Assembly (NCBI GenBank): GCA_035513175.1
Contig: DATKCN010000108.1
Span: forward strand, 1 to 5,134
Direction of reading: 5' to 3'
DNA length: 5,134 nucleotides
Source of the DNA: DATKCN01 sp035513175
GTDB lineage: Bacteria > Chloroflexota > Chloroflexia > Thermomicrobiales > CFX8
The position numbers were made by a program, and so were the translations under genes. The notes beneath the pieces are model-generated. The model saw only the letters and a list, made by a program, of their open reading frames with translations, made no database searches and was not told the DNA's origin. Position 1 is the stretch's first letter. The number at the start of each line of letters is the position of its first letter. This document shows positions 1 to 5,134 of this stretch, in pieces.

Positions 1-1069
1 TGCGCGCCGCGTCGTATCTGCGGCGGTAGAAGCGACGGTCCACCGCGCCCTGAATGCGGGCTCGCAGCGGCCGTCCCAGCGCGGCCACCGCCAGTGTGGA
101 AATCGCGACTCCGATCGTCGAGTCATATCCGGCGACGGCGCGGCCAAGCGCGCCGAGCGCGAGGATCAGCGCCAGATATGTGGCGAACAGGCTGGCCGTC
201 AACGCGCTATAGACGATCGTCCGCCCGATGATCAGATCGATGTCCCACAGGCGATAGCGCAGAATGGCGACGAGCATGGCCACCGGCATCAGCACGAACG
301 CCAGCGACATCCCCACGCCGCTGGCAACATGCCACCCGGACTCCGAGGCCCGCGCCACGAAGTCCGCCACGAACGCGGCTGCCACGAATGCCATCGCCGC
401 CACTACCCACTTGTACTGCTGGCGCGTGTCGCCACGCGAGCGCCGGAAGCGAACCAGCAGCATCACAACGGACGCCACCCCGCACAGCCCCAGCACCATG
501 ATCGCGATGCCGGGGTCGAAGATCGGCTGCGAGAGCGCCAGCGGGTTGGGCGTGCGCTCGAACAGCTCGGGGAAGCCTGGCGGCGCCTCGTTGCCTGTCA
601 TCAGCGCCCCCACGAGCACGGCGGTCGCCCCGCCGGACACCCAGGCCACGATGCGCGCAAACCAGCTCGTCAAATGTCCACTGGGGAACAGCAACAAGGG
701 GAACGTGGCCGGCAGCACCAGGCCGAGCGCTCCGAACCACAGGCTCGCCCAGAGCGCTAGGGCCGCCCCGGCCAGCCCGCTCCGGGTCTCCAGGCCATAG
801 GTGGCCCATTGCAACGCCAGAGCCGAAAGCTGGACGAAAAGGCCAATCGCGAGAAACAGCCAGCCGATCGCATGCGATCGCTGCCGCGTCGCGAGCAAGG
901 CCCCGACGACGCTGTAGGCGAGCGCGACGACGATCTCCGTTGGGCCGGTTTCTGCCCAGAAGTCGGCCTCGTGGCGGTTCGCGACGGCCAGCACGACGAT
1001 CGGCAGGACCATCGCAATCGTCGCGCCGCATAGCGCGTAGGGCAGCGCCGCGATCCAGCGTCGTGTCAT
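1..1069 (-). CDS. Multi-pass membrane protein, sensor-kinase-like N-terminal region (3' end beyond window)
   Basis: The frame is open from ATG at 1069 to the left edge, giving 356 residues with no stop, so the C-terminus is missing. About ten hydrophobic segments are visible, at roughly residues 8-30, 45-60, 65-90, 103-128, 138-157, 185-206, 220-238, 246-272, 284-310 and 317-332. Landmarks are LLLFPSG (about 125-131), RRSRG...QYKW (209-221), LRYRLWDIDLIIGR (270-283), STLAVAAL (324-331) and PLRARIQGAVDRRFYRR (334-350). The last block opens the cytoplasmic part. These blocks also occur in the upstream neighbour, so the two are tandem paralogues. The start overlaps that gene's stop in ATGA and has only a weak AGG upstream, which suggests translational coupling. 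Proteins of this type are usually annotated as hypothetical or as histidine kinases. No kinase motif is visible here, and whether one follows cannot be told from this window. The substrate or signal is unknown. Confidence 0.85.
   Translation of the reverse strand, partial: MTRRWIAALPYALCGATIAMVLPIVVLAVANRHEADFWAETGPTEIVVALAYSVVGALLATRQRSHAIGWLFLAIGLFVQLSALALQWATYGLETRSGLAGAALALWASLWFGALGLVLPATFPLLLFPSGHLTSWFARIVAWVSGGATAVLVGALMTGNEAPPGFPELFERTPNPLALSQPIFDPGIAIMVLGLCGVASVVMLLVRFRRSRGDTRQQYKWVVAAMAFVAAAFVADFVARASESGWHVASGVGMSLAFVLMPVAMLVAILRYRLWDIDLIIGRTIVYSALTASLFATYLALILALGALGRAVAGYDSTIGVAISTLAVAALGRPLRARIQGAVDRRFYRRRYDAAR
1066..1069 (-). other. ATGA stop/start overlap coupling the two membrane-protein genes
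   Basis: On the minus strand the bases read ATGA. The TGA (1068-1066) ends the upstream membrane protein and the ATG (1069-1067) starts the downstream one. Only a weak AGG precedes this ATG, so ribosome re-initiation after the first gene is the likely mode of translation. The overlap shows that both genes share a transcript. Confidence 0.85.
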
Positions 1070-2316
1070 TGACGCTGGCCTGTCGTCGTGCGCAGCCACA
1101 GCGACATATGCTCCGGCTGCATCGTCCTCGCGACGACCTCGCGCAGCTCCTGCGTCAGCTCATCCAGGTGCACCTCGTCGCGCAGCCGCGTCGAGAACTG
1201 CTCGATCGTGTGGGCCGCGTCGTACTTGTGGCGGTAGAACCGGCGGTCGACGGCGGACTGGATGCGGGCGCGCAACGGCAGGAACAGCGCGGCCACTGCC
1301 AGCGTCGAGACAGCCGTCACCAGGCTGGACGATTCTCCGACCAGCGCGCGGGCCACGGCGCCCAGCGAGAAGATAATCCCGATGTACGTCAACGCCAGGC
1401 AGAGGGTCAGCGCGCCGTAGACGACGGCGCGGTTGATGATGCGGTCGATCTCGTACAGCCGGTAGCGCAGCACCGCGATTCCCACCGCCAGCGGCACCCC
1501 CATCAACCCCAGGATCACTACGATCTGGACAGCCTTCAACGCGTATGGTGTGCTGAGCGCTTCGGCCAGCGGATACGCCACGAATCCGACGGTCAGCATG
1601 GCCGAGGCGAAGCTGATCCACTTCAGCTGCAGCCGTTCGACGCCGCGCGAGCGCCTCATCCGCAATACCAGCGACACGATCGCGATGACGCTGCTGGCGA
1701 CGAGCCCCACCGACGCAACGACCAGGGCGATGTCCATCCAGGGCTCTGCGCCTTCGATGCCGAAGCGGTTGTCGATCCGTGGGCTGGACTCCAGCGGTCC
1801 GGGAGTGAACGAGAGATTGATGGTAAACGCCACGGCGGCCACAATCGCCAGCACAACGCCGATCATCCAGCGACGGGACTGGAGCCTGCCGGACGGAAAC
1901 AGCAGAAACAGGATCGGCCCGCCCAGGACGCCATACCAGACCCAGAGCCAGTTCTGCATCCAGGCTGCGACCAGACCGCCCGGCAGCGCTCCCGGCGATT
2001 GCAGGACGGTATAGATCGAATAGAACTGCAGATACACGTCGAGTGCGACCAGCAGGCCCATCGCGCTCAACAGCCGTCCGATGATGTGTGCTGGCCGTTG
2101 CGCCACGATCACCGCGCCCACCGCCGCGAACATGGCCGCGATGCCGAACTGAAAGCCGCGGAACCCGAACCGTTCCCCAATGGGCTCGTTCCAGGTCGCC
2201 ACCGCGAAGGCTATGCCCGCCACCAGCAATACGAGCGTCACGATAGGCATCACCCGCAGCAGCGACGCTAGCACAAGCGCTCGCCCTTGAACGTGGGTTG
2301 TCGTGGCCATGCTCAC
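1066..2316 (-). CDS. Multi-pass membrane protein, histidine-kinase-like sensor without a kinase domain
   Basis: This gene encodes 416 residues from GTG at 2316. I chose this start because AGGAGG lies 9 nt upstream. An in-frame ATG two codons later would put that site 15 nt away. The ORF extends upstream to an ATG at 2457, but the added 47 residues are polar and lack a ribosome site. About ten hydrophobic segments lie between residues 13 and 347. Family blocks are FLLFPSGRL (137-145), RRSRG...LKW (221-233), LRYRLYEIDRIINR (283-296), STLAVAAL (337-344) and PLRARIQSAVDRRFYR (347-362). A short soluble tail, with FSTRLRDEVHLDELTQEL at 374-391 and MQPEHMSLWL at 399-408, resembles the membrane-proximal linker of Chloroflexi/Actinobacteria sensor kinases. 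It ends there: no H-box, N-box or G-box is present. The fold and membrane location are well supported. Signal sensing is inferred, and what the protein signals to is unknown. It is first in an operon with the overlapping paralogue downstream. Confidence 0.87.
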   Translation of the reverse strand: MSMATTTHVQGRALVLASLLRVMPIVTLVLLVAGIAFAVATWNEPIGERFGFRGFQFGIAAMFAAVGAVIVAQRPAHIIGRLLSAMGLLVALDVYLQFYSIYTVLQSPGALPGGLVAAWMQNWLWVWYGVLGGPILFLLFPSGRLQSRRWMIGVVLAIVAAVAFTINLSFTPGPLESSPRIDNRFGIEGAEPWMDIALVVASVGLVASSVIAIVSLVLRMRRSRGVERLQLKWISFASAMLTVGFVAYPLAEALSTPYALKAVQIVVILGLMGVPLAVGIAVLRYRLYEIDRIINRAVVYGALTLCLALTYIGIIFSLGAVARALVGESSSLVTAVSTLAVAALFLPLRARIQSAVDRRFYRHKYDAAHTIEQFSTRLRDEVHLDELTQELREVVARTMQPEHMSLWLRTTTGQRQ

Positions 2317-2325
2317 GCGGCCCGC

Positions 2326-2331
2326 CCTCCT
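2326..2331 (-). promoter_or_regulatory. Ribosome binding site AGGAGG that fixes the GTG start of the membrane protein
   Basis: The minus strand reads AGAGGAGGGCGGG here, containing a full AGGAGG. The gap to the GTG at 2316 is 9 nt, which is normal. The gap to the ATG at 2310 is 15 nt, which is long. This favours GTG as initiator and argues against the ATG at 2457, which would place this site inside the coding region. Confidence 0.7.
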
Positions 2332-2399
2332 CTTGTGGCGCGAATCGTCGCCGTTGGCGCTTGACACATCGCCACCCGCGTCATCGGCAACGCGCGCGC

Positions 2400-2405
2400 A
2401 TGATA
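2400..2405 (-). promoter_or_regulatory. Possible -10 element TATCAT for the membrane-protein operon
   Basis: The minus strand reads TATCAT, one mismatch from TATAAT, about 84 nt upstream of the GTG start. The sequence 16-18 bp further upstream (around TGGGCT) is a poor -35 box, so if this is a promoter it probably needs an activator. The nearest phased repeat lies about 45 bp upstream of it, further than usual for SARP activation. It is a weak candidate. Confidence 0.25.
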
Positions 2406-2450
2406 CGGATGGATCGTGAATCAGCCCATGTCTGCCATTCTCCCAGGCGT

Positions 2451-2512
2451 CCGTCACGACATCGTTACGGAATGCGTTACGGGCGCTGGCCGTTGCGTTA
2501 CACTCGCGTCAC
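2451..2512 (+). repeat. Five helically phased N-CGT(T/C)AC direct repeats, candidate SARP operator
   Basis: The heptamers are CCGTCAC (2451-2457), TCGTTAC (2462-2468), GCGTTAC (2474-2480), GCGTTAC (2495-2501) and GCGTCAC (2506-2512). Start-to-start distances are 11, 12, 21 and 11 bp, close to one, one, two and one helical turns, so all five face about the same side of the DNA. Copies two and three share the longer CGTTACGG. SARP-family activators are known to bind heptameric direct repeats spaced by about 11 or 22 bp next to the -10 element. The gene starting 35 bp downstream encodes a SARP-type protein. Autoregulation or control of the divergent operon is therefore likely, but it is inferred. 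Confidence 0.6.
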
Positions 2513-2533
2513 GCAGGACCAATGGAGACGGGC

Positions 2534-2537
2534 GGAG
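2534..2537 (+). promoter_or_regulatory. Ribosome binding site GGAG for the BTAD regulator
   Basis: GGAG lies 9 nt before ATG 2547. The protein from this ATG begins directly with the strand that opens SARP winged-helix domains (TMTLLGAP). The in-frame ATG at 2472 would add 25 arginine-rich residues and lies inside the repeat cluster, so 2547 is preferred. Confidence 0.55.
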
Positions 2538-2546
2538 CGGCGCGCA

Positions 2547-5134
2547 ATGGCTCGACTGACGATGACGCTGCTTGGAGCGCCACTCATCCAAGTGGATGGC
2601 GCGCCGATCGAGGTGGACACGCGCAAGGCCGTTGCGCTGCTGGCTTGGCTGGCGCTGTCCGGTGGCCATCATTCCCGCGACACGCTCGCCGCGCTGCTCT
2701 GGCCGGAGACCGACCATGCCCGGGCCGCGCTGCGGCGCACGCTCTCGACGCTGCGGGGCGCGCTCGGTGAGCGCTGGCTGGCCATCGACCGCGAGAGCAT
2801 CGCGTTCGTTCCCGGCGATGATGTCTGGATCGACGTGGCGGCCTTTCAGGAACTGGCGGTCGCCAGCGACATCCCGGCGCTCGAACGCGCGGTCGACCTG
2901 TATCGCGGCGACTTCATGGCCGGATTCAGCCTGCGGGACAGTCCCGAGTTCGACGACTGGGTCACGCTGCAGGCGGAGAGCCTGCGGCGGGAGCTGGCCG
3001 GCGCGCTTGAGACGCTGGCGCAGGCACATTGCGCGCGGCAGCAGTTCGAGCCGGCCGTGCGCTTCGCGCGGCGCTGGGTCGCGCTCGATCCCGTGCACGA
3101 GGAGGCCCAGCGCTGGCTGATGCAGGCGCTGGCCTGGTCCGGCGACCGCTCGGCGGCGCTGCGGCAGTACCGCGCGTGCGTGCGCGTGCTGGACGCGGAG
3201 CTGGGCGTCGCGCCGCTGGATGAGACGACGGCGCTGTATCAGGAGCTGCTGGAGCATCGCGATCCGCCGTTGCCGCAACAGCCCGCCCTGGAGACCGTCA
3301 CGCGGCAGCCGTCAACGTCGGCGAGGGAGATCGACCACACGCCGCCGGGACAGTTCCCGCTCGTCGGCAGGGACGAGGCGCTGGCGACGCTGGCAGGCGC
3401 CTGGCGCTCGTGCGGGACGCAGGGCCGTCTAGCCGTCGTGCACGGCGAGGCGGGCATCGGCAAAACGCGCCTGGCGGAGACGCTGCTCGCGCTGGCGGGG
3501 GCGGAGGGGGCGGCCATCACCAGCGCCCGCTGCTACGAGGGCGAATCGAACCTGGCATACGGCCCGTTCATCGAAGGGCTGCGCGGCTCGCTGGCACGCG
3601 CCGCCGAGCCACGCGTCCTGCTGGACGGCCTGCCGGATTACGTCCTCGCCGACGTCTCGCGCCTGCTGCCGGAGATCGCGGCGCCGCGCGATGAGCTTCC
3701 CTTGCGGGGCACACTCGACGGCCCCGGCGCGATGGCGCGCTTCTTCGGCAGCGTGCTGGCGCTGCTGGACGCGGCGCTGGCCGGAGACGCGCCCGGCATC
3801 CTGTTCATCGACGATGTGCAGTGGCTGGACGCGGCCTCGCTGGACCTGCTCGGCTTCATCACGCGGCGGCTTGACAGGCGGCGCTTTCTGCTGCTGATCG
3901 CCTGGCGTGACGAGCAGGTCGACAGCGATCACCGCCTGCGTCACATACAGGCGGAGGCTGCGCGGAGCGGACTGGCGACGTCACTCCCACTGACCCTGCT
4001 GAGCCCCGCCGAGGCGCGCGATCTGATCGAGCGCGCCACGGGGGACAGCGATTCAGGCGCGCTCAGCGAGCGGCTGTTCGCCGAAACCGCCGGCCTGCCG
4101 TTCTTCCTGACCGAGTACCTGCGTGAGGCGCTGCAACGTCCCACCGGTGCTGCTGGCGGCGACGTCTGGCCCCTGCCGGGCGGGGTGCGCGACATGCTGC
4201 GGCAACGGCTGTCAGCCGTCCCGGCGCTGGAGTCACAGTTGCTGACGGCACTGGCCACGGCTGGCAGAGCCTGCTCGTTCGACCTGCTGCGGGAGGCCAG
4301 TGGCCGGAGCGTCGAGGAGGTGGTCGGGGCCATTGAAGGATCGCTGGCCCGGGGACTGGTGGTCGAGCAGCCCTCGCCGACCGCCGAAGCAGGCGAGCCG
4401 CTGTACGCCTTCAGCCACGAGAAGCTGCGGGAGATGGTCTACGCCGACACCTTGCTCGCCCGCCGAAGGCTCGTGCACCGGCGCATCGCGGACGCGCTGC
4501 GCGCGTCGGTCCCTGGCGGCGCATCGGCGCAGGTCGCGCCGCAGGCCGCCGTGCATTACCGGCTGGCGGGCGCGGACGCCGAGGCCGCCGAGCAGTACCG
4601 CATCGCCGGGGACGCCGCGCGGGACCTGCACGCGTCCGACGACGCGCTGGCGCAGTACCGACTGGCGCTGGCGCTGGGCCATCCAGACGCGGCCGGGCTA
4701 CACGCCGCCATCGGCGAGCAGAGCACCCTGCTCGGCCGCTACGACGCGGCCTTCGACTCGTACGAGGCGGCGGCGGCGCTCAGTGACGCCGCGCGGCTCG
4801 GGGAGATCGAGTGGAAGCTGGGGGCCCTCAACCAGCGGCTCGGGAGGTGGGAGCGCGCGGAGCGTCATTTCGAGGCCGCCACCACCGCGCTGGCCGCCAC
4901 GGAGGACGGCGGCCGCGACGGCGATCTATCCCGCGTGTACGCGGATTGGAGCCTGGCCGCCCATCGACGCGGCGACCTGCCCCAGGCGCGGCAGCACGCG
5001 CGGCGCTCGTTGGACCTCGCCCAGCACGCTGGAGACGCCCGCGCGCTGGCTCAGGCGCACAACCTGCTGGGCATCCTGGCGCGCGCGTCCGGCGACCTGC
5101 CGGAGGCGCGCGCCGCGTTTGAAGAGAGCCTGCG
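2547..5134 (+). CDS. SARP-like BTAD transcriptional regulator with STAND ATPase and TPR repeats (3' end beyond window)
   Basis: The frame is open from ATG 2547 to the right edge (862 codons, C-terminus missing). Residues 4-91 match an OmpR-like winged helix of SARP type, with TRKAVALLAWLAL (25-37), LAALLWPE (47-54) and the likely recognition helix ARAALRRTLSTLRGAL (58-73). Residues 96-236 are a bacterial transcriptional activator domain, with YRGDFMAGF (119-127), LRDSPEFDDW (129-138) and ELGVAPLDET (218-227). After a linker, LVGRDE (272-277) opens a P-loop NTPase. It has Walker A GEAGIGKT (300-307), Walker B ILFIDD followed by VQWLD (418-428) and a sensor-like AWRDE (452-456). GLPFF (516-520), LPGGVRDML (543-551) and FSHEKLREMVY (622-632) are typical of the helical arm of LuxR-LAL/STAND regulators. 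From about residue 690, A/L/G-rich helical pairs such as GDLPQAR and GDLPEAR look like TPRs. The likely role is a cytoplasmic ATP-dependent transcription factor with an effector-sensing TPR region. The target genes and ligand are unknown. A further C-terminal domain may lie outside the window. Confidence 0.93.
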   Translation, partial: MARLTMTLLGAPLIQVDGAPIEVDTRKAVALLAWLALSGGHHSRDTLAALLWPETDHARAALRRTLSTLRGALGERWLAIDRESIAFVPGDDVWIDVAAFQELAVASDIPALERAVDLYRGDFMAGFSLRDSPEFDDWVTLQAESLRRELAGALETLAQAHCARQQFEPAVRFARRWVALDPVHEEAQRWLMQALAWSGDRSAALRQYRACVRVLDAELGVAPLDETTALYQELLEHRDPPLPQQPALETVTRQPSTSAREIDHTPPGQFPLVGRDEALATLAGAWRSCGTQGRLAVVHGEAGIGKTRLAETLLALAGAEGAAITSARCYEGESNLAYGPFIEGLRGSLARAAEPRVLLDGLPDYVLADVSRLLPEIAAPRDELPLRGTLDGPGAMARFFGSVLALLDAALAGDAPGILFIDDVQWLDAASLDLLGFITRRLDRRRFLLLIAWRDEQVDSDHRLRHIQAEAARSGLATSLPLTLLSPAEARDLIERATGDSDSGALSERLFAETAGLPFFLTEYLREALQRPTGAAGGDVWPLPGGVRDMLRQRLSAVPALESQLLTALATAGRACSFDLLREASGRSVEEVVGAIEGSLARGLVVEQPSPTAEAGEPLYAFSHEKLREMVYADTLLARRRLVHRRIADALRASVPGGASAQVAPQAAVHYRLAGADAEAAEQYRIAGDAARDLHASDDALAQYRLALALGHPDAAGLHAAIGEQSTLLGRYDAAFDSYEAAAALSDAARLGEIEWKLGALNQRLGRWERAERHFEAATTALAATEDGGRDGDLSRVYADWSLAAHRRGDLPQARQHARRSLDLAQHAGDARALAQAHNLLGILARASGDLPEARAAFEESL

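Larger units (their letters stand above)
2317..2546. other. Divergent intergenic regulatory region
   Basis: This gap of 230 bp separates the two divergent gene starts and should carry promoters for both. It holds both ribosome sites, the phased repeat cluster nearer the regulator and a weak minus-strand TATCAT. For the regulator, TACACT at 2499-2504 is a possible -10 overlapping the fourth repeat, with no good -35 upstream. Counting 8 bp downstream of the last repeat, the SARP rule would put a -10 at about 2521-2526 (AATGGA), a poor match. No terminator hairpin or RNA gene was seen. Confidence 0.6.

Noticed and set aside
264..800. 178-codon open frame on the plus strand
   Set aside because: It is antisense to the membrane protein gene, with Ser/Thr/Ala-rich composition and no ribosome site or domain.
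207..1031. 274-codon open frame on the minus strand
   Set aside because: It is out of frame within the membrane protein starting at 1069. Its translation is Arg/Gly-rich and low in complexity, while the real frame gives clear membrane segments and family motifs.
940..2271. 443-codon open frame on the plus strand
   Set aside because: It lies antisense to the two membrane-protein genes. Its product is rich in R, Q, H and D with no recognisable motif, as expected for the shadow of a G+C-rich gene.
2361..2366. Perfect TTGACA on the plus strand as a -35 box
   Set aside because: At the usual 16-18 bp spacing there is only TCGGCA-like sequence, and the nearest TGATAC is 34 bp away. It is probably chance.
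2357..2374. GGCG...CGCC inverted repeat around TTGACACA
   Set aside because: It has only four paired bases with a ten-base loop, too weak for an operator or terminator call in G+C-rich DNA.
2317..2457. N-terminal extension of the membrane protein to ATG 2457
   Set aside because: The extra residues are polar and unlike the family. A full AGGAGG lies downstream at the right distance from GTG 2316, and the extension would run over the candidate TATCAT element.
2522..2770. Plus-strand open frame from ATG 2522
   Set aside because: It is out of frame with the regulator, lacks its own ribosome site and encodes a Gly/Arg/Ala-rich product. The overlapping frame from 2547 has clear domains.
2454..3278. 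274-codon open frame on the minus strand
   Set aside because: It lies opposite the winged-helix and BTAD coding region, has an Arg/Gln-rich product, and would end inside the repeat array. It is a shadow.
3429..3944. 171-codon open frame on the minus strand
   Set aside because: It is antisense to the Walker A/B part of the regulator. It reflects codon bias only.

Overview
The window is very G+C-rich, with strong G/C bias at third codon positions in three long reading frames. It holds two complete-looking starts pointing away from each other across a 230-bp gap, and both outer genes run off the window. The gene families fit Chloroflexota best: multi-pass membrane proteins with an LRYRL-x2-ID-x-II block, and a BTAD regulator with the phrasing 'YRGDF-x-AGF-x-LRDSP-x-F-x2-W'. 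A high-G+C actinobacterium is less likely but not excluded. This placement is inference from remembered family phrasing, with no search done.

Left part (1-2316, minus strand): two adjacent, related membrane proteins are read toward the left edge. The upstream one (1066-2316, 416 aa from a GTG start) is complete. The downstream one (1-1069) lacks its C-terminus because of the window edge. They overlap by ATGA, so they form one translationally coupled operon. Both have about ten hydrophobic segments and share FPSG, RRSRG-x2-R-x-Q-x-KW, LRYRL-x2-ID-x-II and STLAVAAL...PLRARIQ...DRRFYR blocks. The complete one resembles the sensor half of actinobacterial/chloroflexal histidine kinases but stops before any kinase or ATPase domain.

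Middle (2317-2546): a divergent intergenic region. It contains a strong AGGAGG ribosome site for the left operon and a GGAG site for the right gene. It also holds a cluster of five direct repeats, N-CGT(T/C)AC, whose starts are 11, 12, 21 and 11 bp apart, close to whole helical turns. This is the geometry known for SARP (BTAD-type) regulator operators, and the divergent gene encodes such a regulator.

Right part (2547-5134, plus strand): a large multidomain transcriptional regulator, open to the window edge (at least 862 aa). It has an OmpR-like winged helix, a BTAD, a STAND/AAA-type ATPase with Walker A and B, a helical linker and C-terminal TPR-like repeats.

Working model (inference): the regulator binds the phased repeats to control itself and/or the divergent membrane-protein operon, which may supply membrane sensing. 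No RNA gene, mobile element, CRISPR array or terminator was seen.
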